Positions 35,340-47,640 of a stretch of 64,000 nt of DNA are shown here, piece by piece (the stretch's first letter is position 1; the number at the start of each line of letters is the position of its first letter). The notes beneath the pieces were generated by a model. It saw nothing but the letters and a program-made list of their open reading frames with translations. It ran no database searches and had not been told where the DNA came from. A program made the translations under genes and the position numbers. The stretch is from Panulirus ornatus (taxonomy: Eukaryota > Arthropoda > Malacostraca > Decapoda > Palinuridae): assembly GCF_036320965.1 (NCBI RefSeq), contig NC_092225.1, forward strand, positions 80,116,113 through 80,180,112. Reading direction: 5' to 3'.

Positions 35340-36855
35340 TCACCGAGGTACAGGTTCTTGTCGTGTATACTGGTAAATGACCAATACCAACATGTCACTG
35401 AGCAATTAGGGTCAGATGGATCAGATAAACCATCATTACTCGATCTTATCTCCACACATACTAACAGGGATGTGGAGATTATCATACGTGATCACGTAAT
35501 GGTGGAGGTGGATCGTACGGTAAATGAAGACATAAAGAGATCAGCATTGAAACCTGACTCATAGAGGATATACAGTCTTGAAAATGAAACAGAACTGAGC
35601 AAATAAGTCATTCCTTTGGCACCAGAAAATGGGAAGTGGGGTTCACTTGCCAGTTTGTGAAAGTTCTATAAAATTCAAAAGGAAGGAGAGGGAACATAGG
35701 TACACATAGCCTCAAGTAGAGAGCAAAGGGTAATGAAGGAAAAGTAGTTTAATGAAATATATGAAAAAGCGGAGAAGCTTAGCGATGTGTTGTGTGTACA
35801 GCTAGGCAACACTCTAGCCTGTCAATCAACATTTGTAAAGTATGTGAGAACGAGAAAACGAATATAGCAGGTTAAGAGAGGCGGAACAATGAAACTTTGG
35901 TATGAATATTAGGGACAAGGTAAGAGGCAATACGTAACTTACCCACGAACCTGCCAGGAGTAAAGTGTTACTTGAAAGAGAAGTTGATATGGTTGATGGA
36001 TCCAGAGAGCAGAGTTTTAGAGGAAGTTATAAAAACATGCGACGAACGGAATCACAAGCTCAAAAGTGTCTTCACAGTGGAGGGCACAATGACTCCAGCA
36101 CCACTGAGATATTCTGTCAAGCACTGAAATATCGAGAGAATATATAAACAGAACACTACTGGGTCTTGACCTACATTATATGGCTGATCGTCCTGATGAA
36201 ATTTCTCCATGCATGCTGAAGATATGTGCTAACACATCTGGCTAATCACTTCAAGTGGTTTTTCAAGATTACAGTGGAAAAGGGGAAATTAGGAAGGAAG
36301 TGGAAAATGCAAATGTCATACCAAAGAGGTCAGGAGGAGGAGGTGCTGAACTACAGGCAGTCTCCCTGACGAATGTTTCTGTAATCTACCGAAAAAAAGA
36401 GAAATTGACCAGCAAGTTGATGGTTGAGTACTTGCAGAGGACAAACAACACGGTTTCAGGGAAAGAGTCTGTGTGTAATGACACTCTCAGATATCTACGA
36501 GAGAGTGAGCTCTGCTTTAGATGGAAGACAATGTTGGGCGGACTGTTTGTGTCTGGACTGTCAGAAAGCATTTGACACTGTCCAACATTGGAGGCTGGTG
36601 AGGCAGGTGGATCGCCAGGTGGAAACACGGGGTAGACTCCTCAGATGGACAGAAGAATATTCTAGTGAAAGTGAACAATGGACGCATGTCAGAGGAGCCG
36701 TCTCGAACAGGGATGAGGTCACCAGTGTCTGCTGCAGGATACTCTACTGGGATTGTGTTCTTCTTGATCAATGGTAATGACATGCTAGAAGGATTGTACT
36801 CCTACCGGTACTTGTTTGCGGATGATGCCATAGACATGACGGAAGTCAAATCTAA
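35340..36855 (+). mobile_element. CR1/L2-like relic: end of endonuclease to RT catalytic box
   Basis: The 5' end shows QYQHVTEQLGSDGSDKPSLL and DLISTHTNRDVEIIIRDHVM, the C-terminal part of the AP endonuclease. After a degraded linker, the RT reads ELQAVSLTNVSVIYRKKEK (normally NYRPVSLTSV), KSLCVMTLSDIYERVSSALD with GRQCWADCLCLDCQKAFDTV (motif A, DCxKAFDTV), RLVRQVDRQVETRGRLLRW, SEQWTHVRGAVSNRDEVTS and, after shifts, LYSYRYLFADDAIDMTEVKS with motif C FADD. The element stops there: the 33-bp array begins exactly after VKSKQ. Confidence 0.88.
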
Positions 36856-37130
36856 ACAGTGAATGTGCCCAACGTGGCTGTGAACAGTGACGGTGTCCAG
36901 CCTAGCTAGAGAGCAGTGAATGTGCCCATCGTGGCTGGTGAGCAGTGAATGTACCTATCCTGCCAGGTGGACGGTGAATGTGCCCAGCTTGAGTGGTAAA
37001 CAAGAAATGTGCCCAACCTGACTGGAGAACAGTGAATTTGCTCAGCCTGGCTGGTAAACAATGAGAGTACCCAGCCAAGCTGGTGAACGGTGAATGTGCC
37101 CAGCCTGGCTCTTAAGCAGTGAATGGACTG
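36856..37130. repeat. Minisatellite of about 30-33 bp, about nine copies
   Basis: Core CAGTGAATGTGCCCAGCCTG followed by GCTGGTAAA or GCTGGTGAG. Units vary in length and sequence. The first unit is fused to reverse-transcriptase codons on the left. Confidence 0.88.
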
Positions 37131-37650
37131 CCAAGCGTGGCTGGGCCGGTTCCCCCCCCCAGCTGGCAGCGCCTCGGTGGCAGGTGTGGTACCCCACTCC
37201 CCCCCCCATCAAATGACGACATCTCCTCCTCCCCCACACACCCTACCCCACCCAACCCAACCCTGACTCTCCCATGTTCCAACACTTTCGTCATCTAACT
37301 TTTCTCGTTTGTAATAAGTGTATATTCTAGCTCGTGTACAATTATCACTTACTTATTACATACACTTCAAAGAATCGATATTTGCCTGTGAAATGTTTTC
37401 TAACAAAGCGCATCTTGTGGCTTTGTTTGTTTCTTGAGGGCTTTTTTTTCCCCCTAGGGAGAGTGGAAAGTGAACGAGAAGTTTCTTTGTTTACACACAG
37501 TTTCCGTTTCACCTGTTGAGTATGATTAACAGGGACTGTCCGTTGCGAAGTGCTGCCCTATTGGCTCCTTGATCTGTTGACTCTACGTCTGTATCTGCCG
37601 CGTACAACACACCTGCTCGTGAACCTGCATCTTAGACTTTGTCAGTTGGC
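37131..37650. other. Stretch without a recognisable gene
   Basis: C-rich in the first 130 bp, then AT-rich. No coding similarity. Confidence 0.45.
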
Positions 37651-38619
37651 GGTGGTGCTGTGGCTACTGGGGGAGAGGCTGTGGTGCTGTGGCTACTGGA
37701 GGACAGGCTGTGGTGCTGTGGCTACTAGGGGAGAGGTTGTGGTGCTGTGGCTACAGGGGGAGAGGTTATGGTGCTGTGGCTACAGGGGGAGAGGCTGTGG
37801 TACTGTGGCTACTGGGGGAGAGGTTGTGGTGCTGTGGCTACTGGGGGAGAGGTTGTGGTGCTGTGGCTACTGGGGGAGAGGTTGTGGTGCTGTGGCTACT
37901 GGGGGAGAGGTTGTGGTGCTGTGGCTACTGGGGGAGAGGTTGTGGTGCTGTGGCTACTGGAGGACAGGTTGTGGTGCTGTGGCTACTGGGGGAGAGGTTG
38001 TGGTGCTGTGGCTACTGAGGGAGAGGTTGTGGTGCTGTGGCTACTGGGGGAGAGGTTGTGGTGCTGTGGCTACTGGGGGAGAGGTTGTGGCTACTGGGGG
38101 AGAGGTTGTGGTGCTGTGGCTACTGGGGGAGAGGTTGTGGTGCTGTGGCTACTGGGGGAGAGGTTGTGGTGCTGTGGCTACTGGGGGAGAGGTTGTGGTG
38201 CTGTGGCTACTGGGGGAGAGGTTGTGGTGCCGTGGCTACTGGGGGAGAGGTTGTGGTGCTGTGGCTACTGAGGGAGAGAGGTTGTGGTGCTATGGCTACT
38301 GGAGGACAGGTTGTGGCGCTGTGGCTACTGGGGGAGAGGTTTGGTGCTGTGGCTACAGGGGGAGAGGCTGTGGTGCTGTGGCTACAGGGGGAGAGGTTAT
38401 GGTGCTGTGGCTATAGGGGGAGAGGCTGTGGTGCTGTGGCTACTGAGGGAGAGGTTGTGGTGCTGTGGCTACTGGGGGAGAGGTTATGGTGTTGGGGCTA
38501 CTGGGGGAGAGGTTATGGTGTTGGGGCTACTGGGGGAGAGGTTATGGTGTTGGGGCTACTGGGGGAGAGGATGTGGTGCTGTGACTACAGGGGGAGAGGT
38601 TGTGGTGCTGTGGCTACAG
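37651..38619. repeat. 29-bp minisatellite, about 33 copies
   Basis: Core GTGGTGCTGTGGCTACTGGG followed by GGAGAGGTT. Variants (ACAGGGGGAG, GGAGGACAGG, GTTGGGGCTAC) cluster at both ends, while the middle units are nearly identical. As 29 is not a multiple of three and the unit lacks stops, all three plus frames stay open and give frames of up to 288 codons; these are not genes. Confidence 0.96.
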
Positions 38620-38766
38620 TCGCCATCCAACAGTCACCAGCTGACCCTAAACGTAAGTACAAATTGTGTGGTCGTCTCGTAAACCTCACTGCATCGTGGG
38701 GTTACTTCACGCCTTCCGGAAGGTGTCCCAAAACTCTGTAGCGATCCCATGGACTGTGTGAGAGAG

Positions 38767-39126
38767 GTGCACAGGGGATTGTGGAACCATGGACAGGTGC
38801 ATTAGTGATTGTGGAACCATGGAGAGGTGCACAAGGGACTGTGGAACAATGGAGAGGTGCACAAGGGTTTGTGGAACCATGGACAGGTGCATTAGTGATT
38901 GTGGAACCATGGAGAGGTGCATTAGTGATTGTGGAACCATGGAAAGGTGCACAAGGGACTGCGGAACCATGGAGAGGTGCACAAGGGACTGCGGAACCAT
39001 GGAGAGGTGCACAAGGGACTGCGGAACCATGGAGAGGTGCACAAGGATTGTGGAACCAAGGAGAGGTGCACAAGGGATTGTGGAACCATGAAGAGGTGCA
39101 CAAGGGATTGTGGAACCATGGAGAGG
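38767..39126. repeat. 30-bp minisatellite, 12 copies
   Basis: Core GGAACCATGGAGAGGTGCAC followed by AAGGGACTG or, in some units, ATTAGTGATTG. The two unit types alternate irregularly. The period is a multiple of three, so each frame has a 10-residue repeat (for example GTMERCTRDC). Confidence 0.95.
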
Positions 39127-40158
39127 ATCGACGTTCTAAGGCACTATGTGTGCGCTCGGGTGCTGAGGGAGAGAGGCAGGTCTATGATCCAAGTGAAGCA
39201 GACGCCACATGGAGGAGAGGAATCTGTAGCAACGACAAGAAGCCTCAGTAGTCCCTGCAGGGCTGGAGATTACTCTCCCCGCTCGGTAAAACCGTAGACC
39301 CCCTGGGACAGACGCACTCGGGAGGTTGATCCAGGGACTCTGGACCGACGGCGCTCTGTGAGGATTTTGGGAGGGAAGGATGAAGAAAACAATGAGGGTG
39401 TTAAAGAGAGGAGAGCCGAGGGTCCCCTTTCTCTCCACGTATGATGTCTTCAATCATGTATCGTATTAGACTCGTCTCTTGATACTTAGGATTTTAGATC
39501 TGAACAGCGTCTGAATGTATTCTTAGTTCCTAAATATGATAAGCCTTTTGTGCGTGCGTCACTGGACGGCGTCTCCATTGTACAGTTACAACTGTCTGAA
39601 ATGTCCTGAAAGATTTCGTTCTATTCACTATTGCTATATCTTTGGTTCTACGGTTGGTGTTGACGGTCGCGGTGCGCTCATGTCATCCTCCACTCACAAG
39701 CTGTAGCATTAGTCTCTCTCTCTCTATCGTCCTCAGGGGAACGATTCATGGATTTGTCACCTGCTCAGTAAGTTGGGGTGGGTCACAAGGACTCAGGTGA
39801 GAGGCAGGTCGGGGTCAGCCAACCTTTCATAAAGATTTAAGGCCAGAGTTGACTTCCCGCGGCGACCCCTTGTGTCAGCAACGGTATAATTCTTGCAAAA
39901 AAGACACGAAGAAGATAGAGAAGAGGACGGTTTGGGTGGAGCGCTGTGAACTGTGTCCTTCCATCTGTGATCACTACGCTGTCTAGACTCGCCACTAGAA
40001 AACTTACACGGGTTCGAAGCTCAGTAAATCTTTGCTTCCGATCCCATAATTGAAAGCGATTATGATGTTTTTTTTTTGGCACAAGAGATTTAAGGCCGAT
40101 GTATTGAGGGTATACAAGCCATATCTAGGGACGGTACAGACAGCCGACAACCTGTTAA
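39127..40158. other. Stretch without a recognisable gene
   Basis: Mixed composition. No coding similarity seen in either strand. Confidence 0.45.
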
Positions 40159-40545
40159 GGAGGGAGACAGTGAGGAAGGCAGCCAGGGCAGGGGGAGACA
40201 AAGGGAGGCACCCAGAGCAGGAGAGAGACAGTGGGGGAGGCAGGCGAAGCAGGAAGGAGACATTGAGGGAGGCAGGCAGAGCAGGAGGGAGACAGTGGGG
40301 GAGGCAGGCAGAGCAGGAGGAGGGAGACAGAGGGAGACAGTGGGGGAGGCAGGCACAGCAGGAGAGAGACAGTGGGGGAGGCAGGCGAAGCAGGAAGAAG
40401 ACGTGGGGGAAGCAGGCAGAGCAGGAGGGAGACAGTGGGGGAGGCAGGCACAGCAGGAGGGAGACAGTGGCGAAGGCAGGCAGAGCAAGAGGAGGGAGAC
40501 AGAGGGAGACAGTGAGGGAGGCAGGCAGGGCAGGAGAGAGACAGT
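40159..40545. repeat. 32-bp minisatellite, about 12 copies
   Basis: Core GAGGCAGGCAGAGCAGGAGG followed by GAGACAGTGGGG. Some units carry a 13-bp internal extension (GGAGGGAGACAGA). Strongly purine-rich plus strand. Confidence 0.94.
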
Positions 40546-41159
40546 GCAGGTGGCTTTACCCCACATTTAAAAAAAGAATCCCCGCGTCTGGCCCATTTGT
40601 CACTCGAGACATAATTCATTATCCTGAGGTAGTACAGCCTTGAAGGTGTGCCAGGTGAGGAGGTGCTGGCTGGGGTGTGCTCCCGGTGTGATCCACCAAC
40701 ATCCACACTGGCCACCCGAGTCTCTGAAGGCAAGCATGGCTAACCCTCATCATGACATACCCCTGATAACCATAACAAACGTGTACATATTTCCTCCCAG
40801 TTGGTCCACCGGTCTACAGGTACTCTTGCCCTTCATGTTGCCCTTCATGTACAGTGGGAGATCTGGCCCGACGGTCTTGTAAACACGGGCGCCAAGAGAC
40901 TGAGTCGATGTGCGACGACGTCACCGAGCAGAGCCCCCGGCCAGAGTGTTGCGTGTTAATCCTGGCTAACCTAATTGTGAATCATCAACAGTCTTGTTGA
41001 TCAACATAGGTACAGGAGGTGTCCTCTTGTGGCGACACCCCTGCCAACATGGCTCGCTGTTCTCAGCTTGAGCACTGGGCTTATTACTTTTGTTAGCTTG
41101 GGCATTGTGCTTGTCAGCTTGAGCAGTTGGTTCATGCTGTCTGCTTGAGCACCTTCGTT
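40546..41159. other. Stretch without a recognisable gene
   Basis: Contains a short degraded repeat of GCTTGAGCA near 41,065-41,150 that may be an early form of the next array. No gene seen. Confidence 0.45.
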
Positions 41160-41545
41160 GTCCCCTGAACACGACGATACGACCCTAGAGCACGACGGTA
41201 CGACCCATCAACGATATGGTAAGAATTTTGAAAATGATGGTACAGCCCCTGAGCAAAAAGATACGACCCTTGAGCACGACGGTACGACCCATCAGCAATA
41301 TAGTAAGACTTTTGAAAAAGTTGGCACAGTCCCTGAGCAAGACAGTACGACCCTTGAGCACGACGGTACGACCCTTGAACATGACGGTACTATTTTTAAG
41401 CACGATAGTACGTCCCTTGAGCGAGAAGGTATGATTCTTGAGCACGGTAATACGACGCTTGAGGATGTTTTTACGACCCCAAAGGGACGACGGCATGACC
41501 CTTGTGGACAACTCTACGTCGACCCTTGAGCACGACAGTACGACC
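41160..41545. repeat. 21-bp minisatellite, about 18 diverged copies
   Basis: Core GTACGACCCTTGAGCACGAC. Units are diverged (for example TTTTGAAAATGATGG). A period of 21 keeps frames open on both strands; the resulting 120-codon frames are artefacts. Confidence 0.88.
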
Positions 41546-42111
41546 ACTGGGTATCACGACCTAGCCTTTGACCTGACCCAGTGCTTCCCTCCCCACCTGG
41601 GATCTTCTTGCGGTCAGGAGGAAGTGCAGTGAGTCGGACTGAGCCCCACACCCCAGGCTGGCGACTGATGTCCAACTGACGGTGTGTCATGAGTCACATG
41701 ACACACTGTCAGTGGATCATGTCACTCTCCCCCGCACACCACCTACCCATGAAGATTGACACATACAGTTGTCACACAGCGCCACATTACCGAGGCAGGA
41801 TGCGACATGAAGCTAAGTGGCACTTTATCAAGTAACTTTTAAATGTTTTAAGTTATGTCTGTTGGCAGGTCTGTGTACGATTCCTGAAATATTCATGCCG
41901 AAGTACATGCTTGGGTGCCACATGCTCCCAGCTCCAGTGCCAATAATCAAGAACTCGTATGTTGCAGACAACTTTTACTGTTTGCCGACTCATGGCCAGA
42001 AGACGTTCTTCCGAGAAAGTATGATATTCTTGGTCGTCTTTTGTATGTAATACTTTTACGGCAACAGAATAAGACTTTCTGTGTTTTCATCCACGAGTTT
42101 GATTAAGTAAG
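41546..42111. other. Stretch without a recognisable gene
   Basis: No coding similarity seen. Confidence 0.45.
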
Positions 42112-43642
42112 GCGTCTGTGGGCGTGTTAGTAACTAAGAAGGCCGTTTGTAGGCGTGTACGTGACGAGGTAGGCCGTCTGTGGGCGTGTATATGACGAGG
42201 TAGGCCGTCTGTGGACGTGCACATGACGAGGTAGGCCGTCTGTGGGCGTGTATATGACGAGGTAGGCCGTCTGTGGGCGTGTACATGACGAGGTAGGCCG
42301 TTTGTAGGCGTGTACATGACGAGGTAGGCCGTCTGTGGTCGTGTACATGACGAGATAGGCCGTCTGTCGGCGTGTACGTGACGAGGTAGGCTGTCTGTCG
42401 GCCTGTATATGACGAGGTAGGCCTTCTTTGGCCGTGTACATTACGAGGTAGGCCGTCTGTGGGCGTGTACATGACGAGGTAGGCCGTCTGTAGGCGTGTA
42501 CATGACGAGGTAGGCCGTCTGTGGGCGTGTACATGACGAGGTAGGCCGTCTGCAGGCGTGTACATGGCGAGGTAGGCCGTCTGTGGGCGTGTACATGACG
42601 AGGTAGGCCGTCTGTGGACGTGTACATGACGAGGTAGGCCGTCTGTGGACGTGTACATGGCGAGGTAGGCCGTCTGTGGGCGTGTACATGACGAGGTAGG
42701 CCGTCTGTAGGCGTGTACATGACGAGGTAGGCCGTCTGTGGGCGTGTACATGACGAGGTAGGCCGTTTGTAGGCGTGTACATGACGAGGTAGGCCGTCTG
42801 TGGGCGTGTACATGACGAGGAAGGCCGTCTGCAGGCGTGTACATGGCGAGGTAGGCCGTCTGTGGGCGTGTACATGACGAGGTAGGCCGTCTGTGGACGT
42901 GTACATGACGAGGTAGGCCGTCTGTGGACGTGTACATGGCGAGGTAGGCCGTCTGTGGGCGTGTACATGACGAGGTAGGCCGTCTGTAGGCGTGTACATG
43001 ACGAGGTAGGCCGTCTGTGGGCGTGTACATGACGAGGTAGGCCGTCTGTAGGCGTGTACATGACGGGGTAGGCCGTCTGTGGGCGTGTACATGACGAGGT
43101 AGGCCGTCTGTGGGCGTGTACATGACGAGGTAGGCCGTCTGTAGGCGTGTACATGACGGGGTAGGCCGTCTGTGGGCGTGTACATGACGAGGTAGGCCGT
43201 CTGTAGGCGTGTACATGACGGGGTAGGCCGTCTGTAGGCGTGTACATGACGGGGTAGGCCGTCTGTGGGCGTGTACATGACGAGGTAGGCCGTCTGTAGG
43301 CGTGTACATGACGAGGTAGGCCGTCTGTGGGCGTGTACATGACGAGGTAGGCCGTCTGTAGGCGTGTACATGACGAGGTAGGCCGTCTGTGGGCGTGTAC
43401 ATGACGAGGTAGGCCGTCTGCAGGCGTGGACATGACGGGGTAGGCCGTCTGTGGGCGTGTACATGACGAGGGAGTCCGTCTGTGGGCGTGTACATGACGG
43501 GGTAGGCCGTCTGTGGGCGTGTACATGACGAGGGAGTCCGTCTGTGGGCGTGTACATGACGGGGTAGGCCGTCTGTGGGCGTGTACATGAATTAGGCCGT
43601 CTGTGGGCGTGTACATGACGGGGTAGGCCGTCTGTGGGCGTG
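42112..43642. repeat. 31-bp minisatellite, about 49 copies
   Basis: Core GTGTACATGACGAGGTAGGC followed by CGTCTGTGGGC or CGTCTGTAGGC. It is the longest array here. Variants such as CTGCAGGC, TGGACG and ATGGCG allow units to be followed; a 279-bp block (nine units) starting at 42,548 is repeated at 42,827. A minus-strand frame of 509 codons arises because the unit lacks stops in all frames. Confidence 0.97.
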
Positions 43643-43794
43643 AGAGCAACATACAAACTTCAGACATTTGCATGAAGACTTAGGATCTTAAATCTGAAGC
43701 TTATACTGTAAGTCTTCGGAAGGCTGGAACTCCTTGCCTCTGACACCAGACTGTAACTAGGCAACTGACCCCGGGGGTTCGATCCCCATGACGT

Positions 43795-44215
43795 GCGGAA
43801 CACCTGGAGCGCCAGGAACCTCTTAGTCTGGTGGAGGATCCTGGAGCACGGTGACGTGTGTGTGTGTGTGTGTGTGGAGCACCCGGAGCGCTGAGGAACA
43901 TCGAGTCTGATGGAGGATTTGTGGAACACTGTGACATACGGAACACCCGGAGGATCCTCTAAGGAACATCTCGTCTGAGGGAAGGGTTTCTGCGGAACAC
44001 TGAAGTGTGGAACACCCGGAACCACCAGGATCCTGTGTGTCTAGTCCAAGGTTGTGGAGCACTGTGACCTTGTGGGGCAGCCGGAACCCAGGGATCTTAG
44101 CGTCTGATGGATGGTTGTGGAGCACTGTGACCTTGTGGGGCAGCCGGAACCCAGGGATCTTGGCGTCTGATGGATGGTTGTGGAGCACTGTGACGTGTGG
44201 ACCAGCCGGCCTTGA
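43795..44215. repeat. 63-bp minisatellite, about seven copies
   Basis: Unit with GTCTGATGGATGGTTGTGG, AGCACTGTGACCTTGTGG and GGCAGCCGGAACCCAGG. The last two units are identical over 63 bp; those on the left are diverged and one holds a GT run. Its reverse complement is related to the array at 50,286-50,920. Confidence 0.88.
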
Positions 44216-44379
44216 GCCATGACCAGCAGTGAGGCTCCGTGCTGGAAGCCTGCCATGATGTGGACGCATGAGCACTTGCCAGGGTGCCAGCATGTATAAA
44301 TACGTTCATGTATATGAAGACAGTGACATACATACATACATACATATACATGCATTCATACACACACAAAAAAAAAACA

Positions 44380-44513
<134 letters not shown>

Positions 44514-44921
44514 GATCACGAAGAAGACACGTGCCGATCACAGACGAACTGGTAGACCACTAGGGAAAATAGAAGCAGGAAAATTTGCTCAAGCGCTTTC
44601 GTGTATTTCAACACATCTTCAGAAACCAATAGTAACAAATCACATATGGAGGAAAATATACACATACGGTCCTGAAGCAGGCAGTGAGGGTAGTATGGCA
44701 ACCCACATACATACAAGTATATATACTTACATGAATACATGCATATATACATTAACATACATACGTACATACATACTTTTACACATACACTTACGCACAT
44801 ATATACATACTATGACACAGACATACATACGCACGTACACAATGAAAAAATCAAAACAAACAGTTTGGAGTCGGAAAAGACACCTATTTAGAGCACCGTG
44901 AACCACTCAGTGACGCTGTTG

Positions 44922-46130
44922 CTGGTGCTGGTCACAAGTCCTGGTTCCTCTACTGCTGGTCACAGGTCCTGGTTCCTCTACTGCTGGTCACAGGTCCTGG
45001 TTCCTCTACTGCTGGTCACAGGTCCTGGTTCCTCTACTGCTGGTCACAGGTGCTGGTTCCTCTACTGCTGGTCACAGGTCCTGGTTCCTCTACTGCTGGT
45101 CACAAGTCCTGGTTCCTCTACTGCTGGTCACAAGTCCTGGTTCCTCTACTGCTGGTCACAAGTCCTGGTTCCTCTACTGCTGGTCACAAGTCCTGGTTCC
45201 TCTACTGCTGGTCACAAGTCCTGGTTCCTCTACTGCTAGTCACAAGTCCTGGTTCCTCTACCGCTGGTCACAGGTCCTGGTTCCTCTACTGCTGGTCACA
45301 GGTCCTGGTTCCTCTACTGCTGGTCACAGGTCCTGGTTCCTCTACTGCTGGTCACAGGTCCTGGTTCCTCTACTGCTGGTCACTGGTCCTGGTTCCTCTA
45401 CTGCTGGTCACAGGTCCTGGTTCCTCTACTGCTGGTCACAGGTGCTGGTTCCTCTACTGCTGGTCACAGGTGCTGGTTCCTCTACTGCTGGTCACAGGTC
45501 CTGGTTCCTCTACTGCTGGTCACAGGTCCTGGTTCCTCTACTGCTGGTCACAGGTCCTGGTTCCTCTACTGCTGGTCACAGGTGCTGGTTCCTCTACTGC
45601 TGGTCACAGGTCCTGGTTCTTCTACTGCTGGTCACAGGTCCTGGTTCCTCTACTGCTGGTCACGGGTCCTGGTGGTTCTACTGCTGGTCACAGGTCCTGG
45701 TTCTTCTACTGCTGGTCACAGGTCCTGGTTCCTCTACTGCTGGTCACAGGTCCTGGTTCTTCTACTGCTGGTCACAGGTCCTGGTTCTTCTACTGCTGGT
45801 CACAGGTCCTGGTTCCTTTACTAATGGTCACAGGTCCTGGTTCCTCTACTGCTGGTCACAGGTCCTGGTTCTTCTACTGCTGGTCACAGGTCCTGGTTCC
45901 TCTACTGCTGGCCACAGGTCCTGGTTCTTCTACTGCTGGTCACAGGTCCTGGTTCTTCTACTGCTGGTCACAGGTCCTGGTTCTTCTACTGCTGGTCACA
46001 GGTCCTGGTTCCTCTACTGCTGGTCACAGGTCCTGGTTCCTCTACTGCTGGTCACAGGTCCTGGTTCCTCTACTGCTGGTCACAGGTCCTGGTTCCTCTA
46101 CTGCTGGTCACAGGTCCTGGTTCCTCTTCT
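44922..46130 (+). repeat. 28-bp minisatellite, left block, about 43 copies
   Basis: Core CTCTACTGCTGGTCACAGGT followed by CCTGGTTC. Variants are GGTGCTGG, CACAAGTCC and CTTCTACTG; the AAGTCC type is concentrated at the left end and the CTTCTACTG type at the right. Frames of up to 381 codons are artefacts of a stop-free unit. Confidence 0.97.
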
Positions 46131-46552
46131 TCCTGGTCATCCTCATGACCCAACATGGATGGGGCAACATGAGTAACAAGATACCATGGGAATAAAATAT
46201 TCGACTATGAAGAACGAGATGAAGTAGATCAGCGATGTGAAGCAATACTCTCTGCTGTTCATGAATATATCATGAGATCCGACCAGCTTAACGTTTACAA
46301 AGGTCATCTTGCCGTTGAACACTCACTTCCTGTAATGAACACACTACATGAACGGTGAACATCACACACCACCGTTGTGAAGCCTGCGCCATAAGTGAAC
46401 ATCACATAACAACCTGAACACTAGTGAACAACCAGCTACATAAGTGAACATCACACAACACCAGTGAACAACCTGTGCCATCAGTGAACACCTCACACAA
46501 CCAGTGAACATCCTTTACCACTAGTGAACAACCTACACCCAAGTGAGGAGCA
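46131..46552. other. Spacer between the two inverted 28-bp blocks
   Basis: About 420 bp. The right half (46,330-46,545) has a degraded repeat with GTGAACATCACACAACACC. No gene seen. Confidence 0.7.
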
Positions 46553-47512
46553 AGACCTGTGACCAGCAGTAGAGGAACCAGGACCAGTGACCAGCAGTAG
46601 AGGAACCAGGACCTGTGACCAGCAGTAGAGGAACCAGGCCCTGTGACCAGCAGTAGAGGAACCAGGACCTGTGACCAGCAGTAGAGGAACCAGGACCTGT
46701 GACCAGCAGTAGAGGAACCAGGACCTGTGACCAGCAGTAGAGGAACCAGGACTTGTGACCAGCAGTAGAGGAACCAGGAGCAATGACCAGCAGTAGAGGA
46801 ACCAGGACCTGTGACCAGCAGTAGAGGAACCAGGACCTGTGACCAGCAGTAGAGGAACCAGGACCTGTGACCAGCAGTAGAGGAACCAGGAACAGTGACC
46901 AGCAGTAGAGAAACCAGGACCTGTGACCAGCAGTAGAGGAACCAGGACCTGTGACCAGCAGTAGAGGAACCAGGACCAGTGACCAGCAGTAGAGGAACCA
47001 GGACCAGTGACCAGCAATAGAGGAACCAGGACCTGTGACCAGCAGTAGAGGAACCAGGACCTGTGACCAGCGGTAGAGGAACCAGGACCTGTGACCAGCA
47101 GTAGAGGAACCAGGACCTGTGACCAGCAGTAGAGGAACCAGCACCTGTGACCAGCAGTAGAGGAACCAGGACCTGTGCCCAGCAGTAGAGGAACCAGGAC
47201 CAGTAACCAGCAGTAGAGGAACCAGGACCAGTGACCAGCAGTAGAGGAACCAGGACCTGTGACCAGCAGTAGAGGAACCAGGACCTGTGACCAGCAGTAG
47301 AGGAACCAGGACCTGTGACCAGCAGTAGAGGAACCAGGACCAGTGACCAGCAGTAGAGGAACCAGGACCTGTGACCAGCAGTAGAGGAACCAGGACCTGT
47401 GACCAGCAGTAGAGGAACCAGGAACTATGACCAGCAGTAGAGGAACCAGGACCTGTGACCAGCAGTAGAGGAACCAGGACCTGTGACCAGCAGTAGAGGA
47501 ACCAGGAACTAT
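46553..47512 (-). repeat. 28-bp minisatellite, right block in inverted orientation, about 34 copies
   Basis: Unit ACCTGTGACCAGCAGTAGAGG, shown here as GTGACCAGCAGTAGAGGAAC, is the reverse complement of the left block. It has its own variants (GACCAGTGACC, GGAACAGTGACC), largely absent from the left block, so the two have evolved separately since inversion. Confidence 0.97.
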
Positions 47513-47640
47513 GACGAGCAACAGACTAGTTGACCTGTAATTTGTACTAATGTACGGGAAGAGAGTTTTACACTGGTGTGGCCTTATCTCACGAACATTC
47601 TGTACAACGTCTGAAATTCATATATGGTGTTTACTTTAAC

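Noticed and set aside
37550..38416. Frame of 288 codons with GRGCGAVATGGEVVVLWL-type repeats
   Set aside because: Artefact of the 29-bp array, open in three frames.
42127..43656. Minus-strand open frame of 509 codons with a repeated R-Q-T-A-Y-L-V-M-Y-T-P-T-D-G-L-P-R-H-V-H pattern
   Set aside because: It is produced by the stop-free 31-bp minisatellite, other frames of the same strand are also open, and there is no flanking gene signal.
45050..46195. Plus-strand frame of 381 codons and its mirror frame of 342 codons at 46,493-47,521
   Set aside because: Both come from the stop-free 28-bp unit in the two inverted blocks; the peptide is the same in all three frames, only shifted.
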